Assembly: GCF_011397635.1 (NCBI RefSeq)
Contig: NC_064755.1
Coordinates: forward strand, 39,352,059 to 39,416,058
Source: Epinephelus fuscoguttatus
Lineage: Eukaryota; Chordata; Actinopteri; Perciformes; Serranidae
Direction: 5' to 3'
Length of the DNA: 64,000 bases
In this document: positions 1 through 11,000 of the stretch, one piece after another
How positions within the stretch are numbered: the stretch's first letter is position 1
How the letters are laid out: each line of letters begins with the position of its first letter
The notes under the pieces: generated by a model
What the model was told of the DNA's origin: nothing
Seen by the model: only the letters and a program-made list of their open reading frames with translations
The model's database searches: none
Program-made: the position numbers and the translations under genes

Positions 1-100
1 TGATACTGTGAGGGTTAAACTGCTCCAGCGGTGCCATGGAAACCGCATCCCAGATCTTCACACAGTCTCCTGTCGACACCAGGCGGGTCACCTCCTCCAT
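1..100 (-). CDS. nedd1: NEDD1, N-terminal coding exon (partial, runs off the left edge)
   Basis: NEDD1 is a WD40 protein that brings the gamma-tubulin ring complex to the centrosome and spindle. Read on the minus strand, the exon has a splice acceptor at 109-110, eight untranslated bases, and an ATG at 100-98. It then encodes MEEVTRLVSTGDCVKIWDAV followed by SMAPLEQFNPHSI. This matches the start of vertebrate NEDD1, where I remember a GDDIKIWDASSM...KFNPH segment, the first WD40 blade. The rest of the gene lies left of position 1. The 5'UTR exon and promoter probably lie near 1.7 kb. The identification rests on about 33 residues but the match is distinctive. Confidence 0.85.
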   Translation of the reverse strand, partial: MEEVTRLVSTGDCVKIWDAVSMAPLEQFNPHSI

Positions 101-609
101 GGCAACACCTGGAGACAAACACACAGACACAAACATGCACTCATGCATCACTGTAATGTGCAACAAGCAATTTCAAGATGTCACCTTTGGAAATTATGAT
201 CAACGTGTTTCTGACATCACTTAAAAAACACGACTGATGATGATGGTTTTGGGACACAGAGAAGGAAAGTAAACAAGCAAAAACATGAGTTAAATACTGA
301 TGAAGCAGAAGTTACAAACATGCAGAAGAAAAGGGGAAGAGAAAGATAGAGACGACAAAATATAAAACAATGAGAAATAAGTGTAAATAACCCACAAGAT
401 TAAAGTTATAAACTCAAGAGAACAAATTACTTTCAAGATCATTTTAAAAGATGTATGCTGGTTTGACTTCTCTGAGACTTCCAGGAAAGCTGATTCACGG
501 TCACTGACGTCTTTCCAGTATCCAATTAAATTCATCCAACATTTAAAATTTTACTTTTTTCTCCTCGCAGAAGGTTTTTACACAGAAAAGACATCTTTTT
601 TCTGGCTTT

Positions 610-768
610 TGCCTTTATCTGACAGGACAGATTATTGGAGTTGGGAGGGGGGTAATGACATGCAGCGAAGGTTCATGGGTTGGAATCCAATCCACGGCAG
701 CTGCGACAAGGACACTACCTTTGTACGTGGGATGCCTGCTCTACCTGCTGAGCTACTGGGCGCCCCAT
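610..768 (-). repeat. tRNA-derived SINE
   Basis: Read on the minus strand, this starts with a tRNA-like head: GGGGCGCCCAGTAGCTCAGC, then a GTAGAGC box-A continuation. A degraded box B (GGATTGGATTCCAA) follows, then a tail containing GCTGCATGTCATTACCCCCC. The layout is that of a tRNA-derived SINE. A related 3' half in plus orientation occurs near 44.2 kb. Confidence 0.6.
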
Positions 769-819
769 GAAAAGACGTCTTTATATATTTTCAACAACAC
801 TGACAGAAATGAGACATGA

Positions 820-1322
820 CAGCAAGTACATTTACTCAAGTACAAATTTACTTTACTTGAGTATTTCCATTTTATGCTACTTTCTTCTTCTCCACTCCAT
901 GTCAGAAGTAAGTATTGTACTTTTTACTCCACTACATTTGTCTGTGAGCTTTAATTACAAGTTGCTATATATCCAGTGTTTGTGATAAACTGAAGGATGA
1001 AGAGTTTCTTTATGAGCTGAGAAAAGTCTCCTCTTTCTTGAGCTAAATACACACTTTATTTAAATGAGCACTACCTACAGCAGTAAAACGACACGTACAC
1101 ATTAATGCAGCAGAAATATTAATTACAAAAACATCAGACAGAGGAGGAAGATTTAACATTTAACTGGAACATACATACTTTAACTACATGTTCATTAATA
1201 CATGCTTTAAATTAAATAAGGTTTTGACTTCAGGACTTTAACTTGTAGTGGAGTATTTTCAGAGTGTATTATTAGTACTTTTACTACAGTAAAGTATCTG
1301 AATACGTCCTCAACCACTCTTA
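820..1322 (+). repeat. Teleost interspersed repeat ('AGTACTTTTACT' family), near full length
   Basis: It opens with AAGTACATTTACTCAAGTAC and carries the phrases TTTACTTGAGTATTTCCATT and TACTTTTTACTCCACTACAT. It closes with a TTTTACTACAGTAAAGTATC-like end and TCCTCAACCACTC. At least eight copies or fragments of this family occur in the window in both orientations. From memory it is a common non-autonomous element of fish genomes, and I do not assign a superfamily. Confidence 0.6.
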
Positions 1323-1704
1323 AACTGTGCATGACAGGTAACGTTGCCGCAATAAAGTAATAACGTTAATTTAAATGAATTAATTAACAGTTAACAGATT
1401 AACTGCCGTATACTGTCACCAGCTGACACTCGGATGATTTTAGTGAAGTTAAATAAACTCAGTTGTCCATGTTTGTACTAAACCCCCTCAGTTTATTGAG
1501 TTAACCGGTAGTTACGATAACCAGCAGCAGATGAAGTTAGTTGATGTTAGCTAACAATTAGCAACAACAGAAGACAAAAATAGCCACAGCGGGTTTTTAA
1601 AAGTTACCGAACACTCGTAATAATCAGGTCAAACAACACGAAACAACCGGTAACTTGTCTGAAATGATTCAAACGTTATAGATTATTCTATAAAAACGTG
1701 TCAT

Positions 1705-1790
1705 ACTCACCGTGACAGATATATAAACTAGTAACTGACAAGTTGTTGAAGCCGTTTTGTTTTGTGATCCGCCTGCAGCCAATAAACCGC
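1705..1790 (-). promoter_or_regulatory. nedd1: Probable nedd1 noncoding first exon and promoter
   Basis: On the minus strand a consensus donor GTGAGT sits at 1710-1705 and could end a noncoding first exon that splices to the acceptor at 109-110. A CCAAT box (plus strand 1779-1783, inverted with respect to nedd1) lies just upstream, as is common in TATA-less housekeeping promoters. The exon limits are inferred; no transcript evidence is available. Confidence 0.45.
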
Positions 1791-1829
1791 CACGACGGAG
1801 AGCCGGGAGAGACAAAAAGTAGATACGCT

Positions 1830-1965
1830 TTTTTTTCCTTCAAGTAACTTTATTGTACAGAACTTTGGTTTACATGCAAATATAAATACATAATATAAAT
1901 ATATTAAATGATATAAGGATAATCAACAATTTTACGACACTACAAATATAATAATCTAGCGTTTG

Positions 1966-1996
<31 letters not shown>

Positions 1997-3105
1997 ATAC
2001 AATGTCAAAATCAGAAACACTTTATTGATCCCTGAAGGAAAATTGTGATTTGTTTCAGTCACTCCGATTTAAAGAATAGAGAATTCTAAGAAGTGAGAAT
2101 AAGATTATTAAAAAGACGTTTGATTTAATTTAATTTAATTTAATTTAATTTCAGTTTAGTTTAGTTTAGTTTAATGCTTATTTCCACCTGTAGTCCTTCA
2201 CATAATAAGTACACGCAATAAATAAAAATAAAGTTCAAGGTGCTATGTAGGCTACAGTAAATCCATGTGCCTTACATAAGCCAAAAAAATATTTTAAAAA
2301 ATCAGAAACGGTCATTGCATGGTCAAAAGTATGTAAATATAAAGTAATAATTTCAATAAAATAGAAATAAAAATGTGCATTATGTTACAATGTTAACACT
2401 AGTAGTTAAGATGGTAGGAATAATGGGTTCTTGCTTCTTTTGCTTTGACTGTGCCAGAGGGATTTTTTCCCTTGCTTACGGGCTTGAATAGGTCACCTGA
2501 TGACTTCTTGTATGATCGCTGCTGTGCTGATGGACTTTTGAATGATTAATATTACGAAGACTGCAGGGACAATGCTGTGCTTTTGTTTAGTCTGTGCTGT
2601 TTGTGTTAATGTATTTGTTTTTTTTTTTGTTTTTTTTTTTGTATTTGTTATTTTGTGTTGATGTTCATAAAATAGAAAACTCTTAATAAAAACCTAAACA
2701 ACAGCAACAATAAGAAATAAAATGAAATAAAATAAAATAATTAATTAAAATGAGGTCCATCTTTACCAGCTGCACATTAAAGTGATGAACACATTTCTGC
2801 ATCAATACTTATGATTTAATTATATCATCCATTTTCAGAAATGGGCCATTTTGCATAATAAGTACTTTTACTTTTGGTTGCTGGAGCGGTTAAAATATAG
2901 GAATTAAATATAATATATATGAAATAGAATAAAATATTTAATATAATACTGTTGTAGACTGGTAGTGCATTGAAAATACAGAAAACTGGGAAGCTCATGC
3001 TGCAGCGTGTAACTGTGACTTACCTTTACCATAAAGGCTGTAATTACACCCATCCACCTGAGGAGGTCAGCATTGTGTCATCACTGTCAGAATTAAAGGA
3101 ACAGA
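1830..3105. other. AT-rich intergenic stretch with short tandem repeats
   Basis: No gene is seen. The stretch holds an ATT microsatellite (about 1966-1993), TTTAA and TTTAG pentamer runs (about 2125-2172), poly-T runs near 2620-2640, and a short LINE-tail-like piece at 2005-2070. A minus-strand AATAAA near 1848 could mark an unrecognised transcript end, but no coding region supports this. Confidence 0.5.
2005..2070 (-). repeat. LINE 3'-tail fragment
   Basis: The phrase AGAAACACTTTATTGATCCC followed by TGAAGGAAAATTGT is a familiar fish LINE 3' end in reverse orientation. Related tails in plus orientation occur near 13.98 kb and 18.43 kb (AATAAACCTGATTCTGAT and GAATAAAGTTGTCTGAATCT). Clade uncertain; Rex1-like is a guess. 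Confidence 0.4.
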
Positions 3106-3109
3106 AGAA

Positions 3110-3226
3110 GAAATCTCCCGCCCCATCCGCTGTTCTTTTTAAACCAAGGCGGGACTGATCACCGTGTTCACTCAGTCAGTGTAGCTGGTGTTGAAACATC
3201 ATCTGACTTTACAGGTCGCTACCAAC
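3110..3226 (+). promoter_or_regulatory. pclaf: pclaf promoter/5'UTR with E2F-like sites
   Basis: Two E2F-like elements flank a TTTTTAAA stretch: TCTCCCGCCCC at 3114-3124 and AAGGCGGGAC at 3146-3155. The start codon is about 70-110 bp downstream. Mammalian PCLAF is transcribed in S phase under E2F/DREAM control, so the sites fit, but binding is inferred. Confidence 0.5.
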
Positions 3227-5716
3227 ATGGTGAGGACTAAAGCCGACAGCGTTCCCGCAACATACAGAAAAGGTACAGTAACATATCGCAGATATTTATT
3301 ACGAATTTAGCATAAAAAAGCTAATTTGTGTGTAGGTGTGTCTGTTTTGTTACGGAGTCTGGCGGGCTGGGAACGCTAGACTAACGTTACATCTCAAGAC
3401 AGAGCGGGCAGACTGTCATTAATGTTTCCCGCGAACATTTCTTTGACATAAATGCTAATAAGTTATTTAATAACATACATATTAGCGTGTCAACATAATA
3501 GGCTCATGTAAGTAAGTTAAATCCAGGACCAGTCTTCAGACCAACAGCCTCCCGCCAACACTGAGGCTGAGTTCATGGTTCCTCCTACACAGCCGAAGAG
3601 ATTATTTTAAAAGACTGTTTAACGACGTGGTACCTTTTTTAAACATTGTACTTTACTTTCAATGTTTAGATAAGTCTGACGAGATGACACACACTTGACC
3701 TTTTCCAGAAGTTAGTGCCTTCTTTCTGCAAAGTGGCGCCAGTTTTGAGCGCCGTAGAGCGCTTTGTGCGGACGTCACACCAAACCCCTTTAAAAAGTTG
3801 CGTAATTTAACGCATTCTTGTTAATTATTGATGGCAGATATGTAAAAGAGCATAATGCACAATATCTTTTTTAACCACGATGTTTTCTGGTAAATTCGGC
3901 ATACAATCCACCTACTGTCCATCACTCCATAACTTTAAAACTTGGTTCAGGTATCATTGAGTGTAAAAACTCATTTTAGTGTCTATTTATTGTGCCAATG
4001 CCCACATACAGACACTGACGAACAATTTCACACTGTGGCTTCTTTTTGTCTTGTGAACAGAATCTTAAAAGCCCACTTTATTCAGTCACTAAAACAAACA
4101 GTACTCTGCTTTTCTTTTACTTTCTAACTCTTGTACAGTCCAGTTCCCCCACATGATGCATTCAAGTGTCATCTTAGCTGATATATTGTTTGATGACATG
4201 GCTCTACTGGATCCAGTTTTATCCTTTGATGTTTTTAACATTGCAATCCCATGTGATTGTATTTGCAGCTGTTGCAGCGGCTGCACCCCGGAAGTCTCTG
4301 GGCTCCAGCACAGCCAATTCCTCCGCCTCCTGCAGCCAGTCAGCCACACCTGGTAGGTCACTGCAACCACCTCCACACCTGACACAACATCACATTCGGT
4401 GTATACACAGTGCCTGATATGATGGAGTTGATACTGACATTTTGATGTTTTTAATTCACAGCAAAGAATAAATATGCAGGTGGTAACCCTGTGTGTCCGC
4501 GTCCGACACCGACCTGGCAGAAGGGCATTGGGGACTTCTTCGGTGGCCCCCCGAGGAAGATTGAGAAGGAGAACCAGATGCCTCAGGAGGTAGAGGATGG
4601 TGAAGAGGCCGGAGGCAGCGGCATGTCAAAGGCCAGCAGGAAGTATGTTAACACTGTATTAGGATACATTGGTTTTATCTTGTAAATTTAGGCTCAAGAC
4701 ACCAGAGGTTAGATTTTCAGGTGCACTGTTCTTCTGAAGACAACTCAAACACTTTCTTATTACTGGTTAATCAGTACACTGTTTTTTCCCCCCAGTTAAA
4801 TAATGAATTAAAATAGCATGAGGAGAGTCTTACATAACCAAGGTGACATTTAAAAGTTGCTCGTTTTGTCCAACTAACAGCGCAAAACCCCGAAACACTC
4901 GGTAAATTTTAATGGAAGACAAACACAGTAAATATTCACATTTAAGAAGCTGCAACCAAAGAGATCTGGGCAGTTGTGCTTGAAAAATAATCGGCTAATT
5001 ATGAAAATAGTTTGAAGAGTTAAAAAGATCTTTTCAGGTGAATTCCGTCAGTGGAAATTTGCATCTTGTGACTTTTTTTTTTTTTAACGCCACTAGCAAT
5101 GTGATATTAAAATCCACTTCGCTCAAGAAATAATTATTGCTGCACCTAATGGTTGTTAACATTAGTTGCTGATAGATTTTGTCCAATTTACTTTCAAATA
5201 TGACCAAGAAATGCAGCATTTTTTATGCGAGGAGAGCAAATCTGAGAATGGTTGTTTTTGCTTGAAAATAAATGTTAAATTATCAAAATATGTCTTTTAA
5301 TTGACTAATTGTTGCATTTGTAAAATTAGATTGAGTTGCATTTGATCACAGATTTGTGTTTAAGCTAAAACAAGAGATTTTTATGTTTTTAAGGACTCAT
5401 CTACTGTCAAATCTCAGAGGTTTCAAGTTACACATAGATAATCTGTAAAATAACTGATTGAACCTTTGTGTACTGAAAAGAGGAACCAAATGTTTGGTCA
5501 TAAGTTTTTCTGAATTGGATCGTAAATGTAAAATTAGCATTTTTATGTTGGTGTTTTGTTGAAATGTTTTTATAATTAACAAATTCAGGTATTAAGACAT
5601 TTTGCTTTTTGTATAGTAAATTAATTGACCATAGTTGTCTGATGAATCGATTGTTTTATTTTGCTGTGTGCAGGTCCCGACCGCTGCCTGCTGAGGACGA
5701 TGAGGACGATGAATGA
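3227..5716 (+). CDS. pclaf: PCNA clamp-associated factor (PAF15/KIAA0101)
   Basis: This small disordered protein binds PCNA inside the replication clamp and takes part in translesion synthesis and replication control in the nucleus. The four coding exons are 3227-3272, 4269-4352, 4462-4642 and 5674-5716 (354 nt, 117 aa; the human protein is 111 aa). All junctions are GT-AG and phases agree. The N-terminus MVRTKADSVPATYRK is nearly identical to mammalian PCLAF. Residues 63-70, QKGIGDFF, form the PIP box (Q-x-x-I-x-x-F-F). A KEN degron lies at residues 79-81 (EKENQ). The tail is acidic (AEDDEDDE). The ATG is the only candidate that gives the conserved N-terminus. E2F-like sites lie directly upstream. 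Nothing appears broken. Confidence 0.96.
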
Positions 5717-5939
5717 AGATGATGAATTAATATTTCTGACTGTCGGTTCAATTTCTGCCTCCAGATTTGCTTCATGGGATCCTAATGTACATCTGTATAT
5801 AATTATTGCTGAATTCAATTTGTATAGTTCATTAAACTTTTTTTTAATGTTTTTAACCTGCAGTTTCCGCTCTGATGTGTTGCTTTAAACAAATGTTTGC
5901 TTTGGGTTCGAAAACAAGATCCAGGCTATTTTCATTATT

Positions 5940-5945
5940 AATAAA
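5940..5945 (+). terminator. pclaf: Candidate pclaf poly(A) signal
   Basis: AATAAA lies about 225 bp after the pclaf stop codon. An ATTAAA at about 5830 is an alternative. Chosen by position only. Confidence 0.4.
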
Positions 5946-5949
5946 TCTG

Positions 5950-7005
5950 AAGGTTATTTGTTTATGAAATGTCCAAAAATAGTGAATTTATTTCTCTTAA
6001 AGTGAATTCATATAATTCCGCATTTCATTTGACCATCAGGTAAAACCCAAAGATATTCAGTTTATCATATGATGTAGGAAAAACAGGGACAAAGCCTGAT
6101 ATCTGAGAGGCTACAATTTGTCTAAATATTTTCTTAAAAAATAAAACGAGAAACTCCTACCAAAGGGTCCAATGTGGCCCACTGGGTGACTTTGCACACG
6201 TAATGCTGATGCACTGCACTTCATGTAAAATGCTGCCTCAGAGGCTTTTCCATCCTGTGCTGAATACAGTTCTCTGAAATAACCAATACCTGCTGTGGTC
6301 GTATTTAAGGATATTGAACATTTTGCAAAATATCATTGACTAGCAGTTTCAATACAATATCAGACTTCTATTTTAAAATGGGTGGAGCCCTGTTGCTGAG
6401 GCACTGATAAAACCTCAGGTTAGAAATGGATATTAAGGCAGGGGATGACCTCATCTGCTTCTCCAACAGCTTGAAAAATTTAGGAAAAAAAATGCATAGT
6501 AGACTGACTGAGGAAAAACTGACATATCGTTGAATTTTTCTCAAGATTTGCAGGCTGTTCATTGATTTTGTAAATGGATGAACATTTTTCAGAATGTGCT
6601 TGTACTTCTTTACACTACTGAAAGGGAAACATTTAAAGGGGTTGTTGATTATAGGTTATTATGAAGTGGTTTCAGTGGACCGGCCCACGAACTTAAATGA
6701 GTTTGACACCCCTGTCTAAACTCAACATGGTCATACTGGAGGAGCAAAGATGAACCCTGTCCTGGTTCAGTCTTGATTCAGAAAATAAATAAAAAACAAA
6801 TGGACCTTCCCATAACTATATTAATGTATAAAGAGTTACTGCAGGAGGTCTCCATAGTGACAAATTTGTGATTTTGGGTTATATAAAACAAACTGAGTTG
6901 ACTTGATTCCTGGTTGGACCTCACAAAAATAAGTCTATGAGTAAAATCACTTCCTCAATTAAATAAAACTAAGCTTTTTGTAAATAAGATGAAGTGCTGT
7001 ATTTA
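5950..7005. other. Intergenic stretch between pclaf and fcsk
   Basis: No gene or RNA gene is recognised. The sequence is AT-rich with only short, unrelated open frames. Part of 6600-6720 reads like old interspersed repeat. Confidence 0.4.
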
Positions 7006-7009
7006 TTGT

Positions 7010-7405
7010 ATCTGGTATTTTATCCCACTTTATATTTCTACTCCACTACATCTCGGGTAAATATTTACATGTTACTGCAGTGCATTTATAGATTAAACTA
7101 CCAAACATATATAAATGAGTTAAGATTAGCTCCATCTTGATAAACTACAGTAGTAAAATGCCATTTAAACATACATGCATCAGTATTAGTAATCTGATTA
7201 TCCAGTAATTTAATACAGAATAATATAACACTGACAGGGGCAACTGTTCTGCATGATGAGTACTTTAAGTACATTTAGTTTGTAGTACTTCTGTGCTTGA
7301 ATTAATTTTTTAAAGTAGGACTTTTACTTGTAATAGAGTATTTATCCATGTAGGATTACTAGTTTAACTTGAGTAAAAGCTCTGAGTATGTCCTCCACCC
7401 CTATT
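7010..7405 (+). repeat. 'AGTACTTTTACT' family copy
   Basis: It contains TATTTCTACTCCACTACATC, an inner GATTAAACTACCAAACATAT piece, and ends with GAGTATGTCCTCCACCCCTA. The inner order matches the copy at 820-1322; the left end is degraded. Confidence 0.55.
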
Positions 7406-7439
7406 TGTCAATCCGATCACAAGCCTCCTGTTTTTAGCG

Positions 7440-8022
7440 CAGGCTCCGCCCTGCCGGGATGTCCCGGCACAGATATTAAGTAGACCTCATTTAGGACCCT
7501 AAGAGATCATTCAGTCTGTGGTAGATTGATTTATTAGAATATGACGCTTCATATAAACAATAATTTTCACCGAGGCAGCTCTTAAAATCTCTTTAACGTT
7601 CACGTTACTCTCCACAAAGCAGCTAACTAGCTTAACACGGTTTTATTGCGTTTATCCATTAGCTCACCGCCTCGCCGAAAGAGCCAAAGGTTAAAATCAA
7701 ACGTCTGTAGGCTACGGAAGCTCGCGCGGTTAAAGCAAAGCTAACGTGGCGAGTAAACAGTCAGAAAATAGCACCGCTGTGTAAATTTAGCTCCTGCAAA
7801 TCGTTTAGTGAATTTGATTTATCGTCTCCAGCAGGTTAAACTGCTCTGGGTCCTTTAGTTTACTTTTCTCCGGTGTCCTGCTCGGCTAACTCCGCCCTGC
7901 TGCCCGTGTTTGTCCGCTGTCAGACGTGATCCATCCTGTCCGGTAATGGTTTAACTGTGGTGTCAGTTAAGAGCTGTGAACTGGTGTAACTGGTTCATAA
8001 TCAGCTGGAAGCCGTCAGAAAG
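7440..8022 (+). promoter_or_regulatory. fcsk: fcsk promoter and 5'UTR region
   Basis: This is a comparatively GC-rich segment with several CG dinucleotides, before the fcsk start at 8023 (AAGATGTCTG context). No TATA box was recognised. The transcription start is not determined. Confidence 0.35.
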
Positions 8023-11000
8023 ATGTCTGACCGCGGCGGGTTCAGGTGGACGGTGGTGGTTCTGACCTGCCAACACAAAGACAGCGTCTATTCCTTCCAG
8101 AGAGGTGAGGGTCATCTTGTTCCTCTGTCCGATCTTTGACGTTTAGTTCACTGTAGTCAAGACGATCCACTCCTTCCAGAGAGGAGATGATCATGTGGTT
8201 TGTATACGATCTTTGAACTTTAGACGCTGATGGACAGAATTATTATTATTATTTTATCTGAATGTATTTATGTGTTAAAATCGGTTAAATACCCTTTTTA
8301 GATGAAAAATATTTGAAATATATTGCATTTAAATTATTTTTAAAGCATTTATTAGGTAAAATATGTCTCAAACATCAACAATTTATTTCATCTGAAAGTT
8401 GGAAAAATGTAAAATGTTAGTTAAATTATGTAACACAGCATATCTAGCATTCAACTGTACTTATATACAATTTCGAGGTACTTGTTCTTTATTTGAGTAC
8501 TTAAATGTTATGCTAATTTATTTATATTTCTACTCAACTTTTTTTACTGCATCATATTTACTTAATATATATACATATATTTTTACAGATTAATACCAAA
8601 TATAACCAATTCGTAACAGTCTGCTGACAAATGATGATGTATTATTATAGATTAATCTACTCAGCAGTATGTAAAGTAATTAAAATGATTGTCTCATTTA
8701 TCACCTGCAACATTAAAGTGATGAACACATGAATGCGTCGATAATTATAATTCAATAATGTAATGTATATTGTTATAAGACGGGCCATTCTTTATCAGAA
8801 GTATTTTTTACTTTTGGTGCTTTCAGTGTAATTTAATGCAGATGCCTTTGTACTTTTACTGAAGTAGAAATACCCTGGGGTAGAAATACTCTGTTACAAG
8901 TAAAAGTCGTGGATTAAAACTTGCCTTCAATAAAAGATCTGAGTACTTCTTCCATTGCTGCTGGATAAATATCAAACATGTCAAACACTGCTGCTTAAAA
9001 TGAACTACAGTGGATTTCACTTTGGTTTGTGGCTGGATGGTTTTTGACACAACAATAGATGCAACAGATTAGTGAACTTTATAAACATTTAAAGGGACAC
9101 TCCGTCAGTTTTACAGTTTGTAACTAGGAGTACTGCAGAGTACTGTGCTTGTGAAAACAGCTGTATTTTAACGAGAGGAGCGATGGGAGCTAGAAAAACC
9201 TGTTCCATTGTTCACATGGACTTGACTGTTTCAAGGTAGACTTGTTTTGAATTACAGCTTCAAGAAGGTACAGTTTTTTAGCCTATATTACTCTACACTC
9301 AGTCATAACAGTCTCCATTCAAAGTGAGCTTAATGATCTGTGAGCAGAAGAAAATATAGTGTGCTGCCTTGGACGGGTGGGCTGTGCGGTTGGAGGTTAG
9401 GTGCCTTGCTCGGGGCACTTTGGTGGTGCCCAGGAGGTGAACTAATGCCTCTCCAGCTACCAGTCCAAGCTCCGTACTTGGTCCGCATGGGGACTGATGA
9501 CCCTCCGGTTCTCAAGTCATACAGTCGTGTCCTTTACTGAGTCCACCATGTAGTTTTTACAGTAGCCCAGAATGGACAAACCAAACACTGGCTCTCGACA
9601 GGGCCAACTGAGTTTTTGCATTTTCACATCAGCCTCAGTAGTTGCTTGTCACGCGGTAAAAGTTTCAGTTGGTTGCAACCTGCAACGTGGCCGCTAGACA
9701 CCTCTGAATCCTACATGCTGGACCTTTAATGTGTCGTTTTATGTTTACAGTATATTTACCCAACAGTTGATTATAGCTGCTGGAACATTCAGATTATGTT
9801 TTTCCTATTTTAAAATATGTTTTGGCTGCAACATTCCTGAACTACCTTTAAAAGATTATACTGACGTTAGAAGAGCATTACCGAAATGTTACATGCAGTT
9901 TAAACAGACAGTTTGTGTGTGTTTTTCAGAGCTGGAGTTGCGGCAGCAGCGTGGCTCCATCTCTCAGGGTGCGTTGGTTTTGACCGTGCGGGACCGCCAG
10001 GAGCCACTGGGCAGCGGAGGGGCAACGCTGAACGCTCTGCTGGTTGCTGCTGAACACCTGAGCAACAGAGCAGGATACACTGTGAGTTCACACAGCTCCG
10101 ACTGATCACGCTGCAACACATGATTACTTAAAGATATTGAGTTCACTGTGATGTCCACAAAGAGAAGGATCAAATGTTTTAACTATTCCCTGTCGCGCTC
10201 TTCCTCAGGTGGTGACAGCTGACGTCTTGGATGACGCTCACATCCTCATCCTCCACACAGTGAGTCCAGCAGCACCACCTTTACTTCTCCAGATGTTGTT
10301 TTGTCCTCTTCAGTCTGTGCTCATGTTTTGTTTTCCTGCTGCAGGGTCGTGACTTCCCCTGGAGCTCCTGCAGCAGATCGTTCTGCTGGCTGCCTTCAGA
10401 GAAACACGACCAGAGAGTCCAGGCTCCGCTGTGTTGCCTGGACCTGCTGCTGGACTGCCTCAGTACCCAAATCTGCCCTGGTTCCCCTCCTGGTGTTTGG
10501 GTCTGCAGCACAGACATGATCCTCAGCATCCCTCAGGACTTTGGTGAGCTTGTTAAAATATAACTTACCGAAGTTGGAGTGTTATAACTGATCATTGCTG
10601 CAGTTTTACCATGGCATTGGAAATACATATTTTCTGATTGTCTGGCAGATATCTTTTATGAATTAAATTAAATCAAACATACTGCTAATCTGTATCATTC
10701 ATGGATATAAATTGGCTCTCAGTCTATATAAAATAGTAGCACTAATAATTTTACACTACATTAATGATTAACCTCAGTTATATCAGAGATACATGTCAGA
10801 ACTGTCTGCTGTCTGTGTAGTTTTGTCCTGGGAGGGTTTCTCTGGTGTTCGGGTTTTGGCGTTGCCAGGCGACGTCTCCTACGCAGCCAATCACGGCGTC
10901 TACCTGTCCGACCAACAGGTACTCACTTTACTTAAACTCACTTCTTTTTATCCTTTATTTTATTTACAGTTTTTACTCCAGAGTGAAACATTTTGAATTA

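Noticed and set aside
1840-1860. A minus-strand AATAAA with T-rich flank as the 3' end of an unknown gene
   Set aside because: No coding exon was found upstream on that strand between here and pclaf, and the region is AT-rich.
9731-10105. A 124-codon frame spanning fcsk exon 2
   Set aside because: Only 9930-10081 is coding. The remainder is intron with clear acceptor and donor sites at the exon edges.
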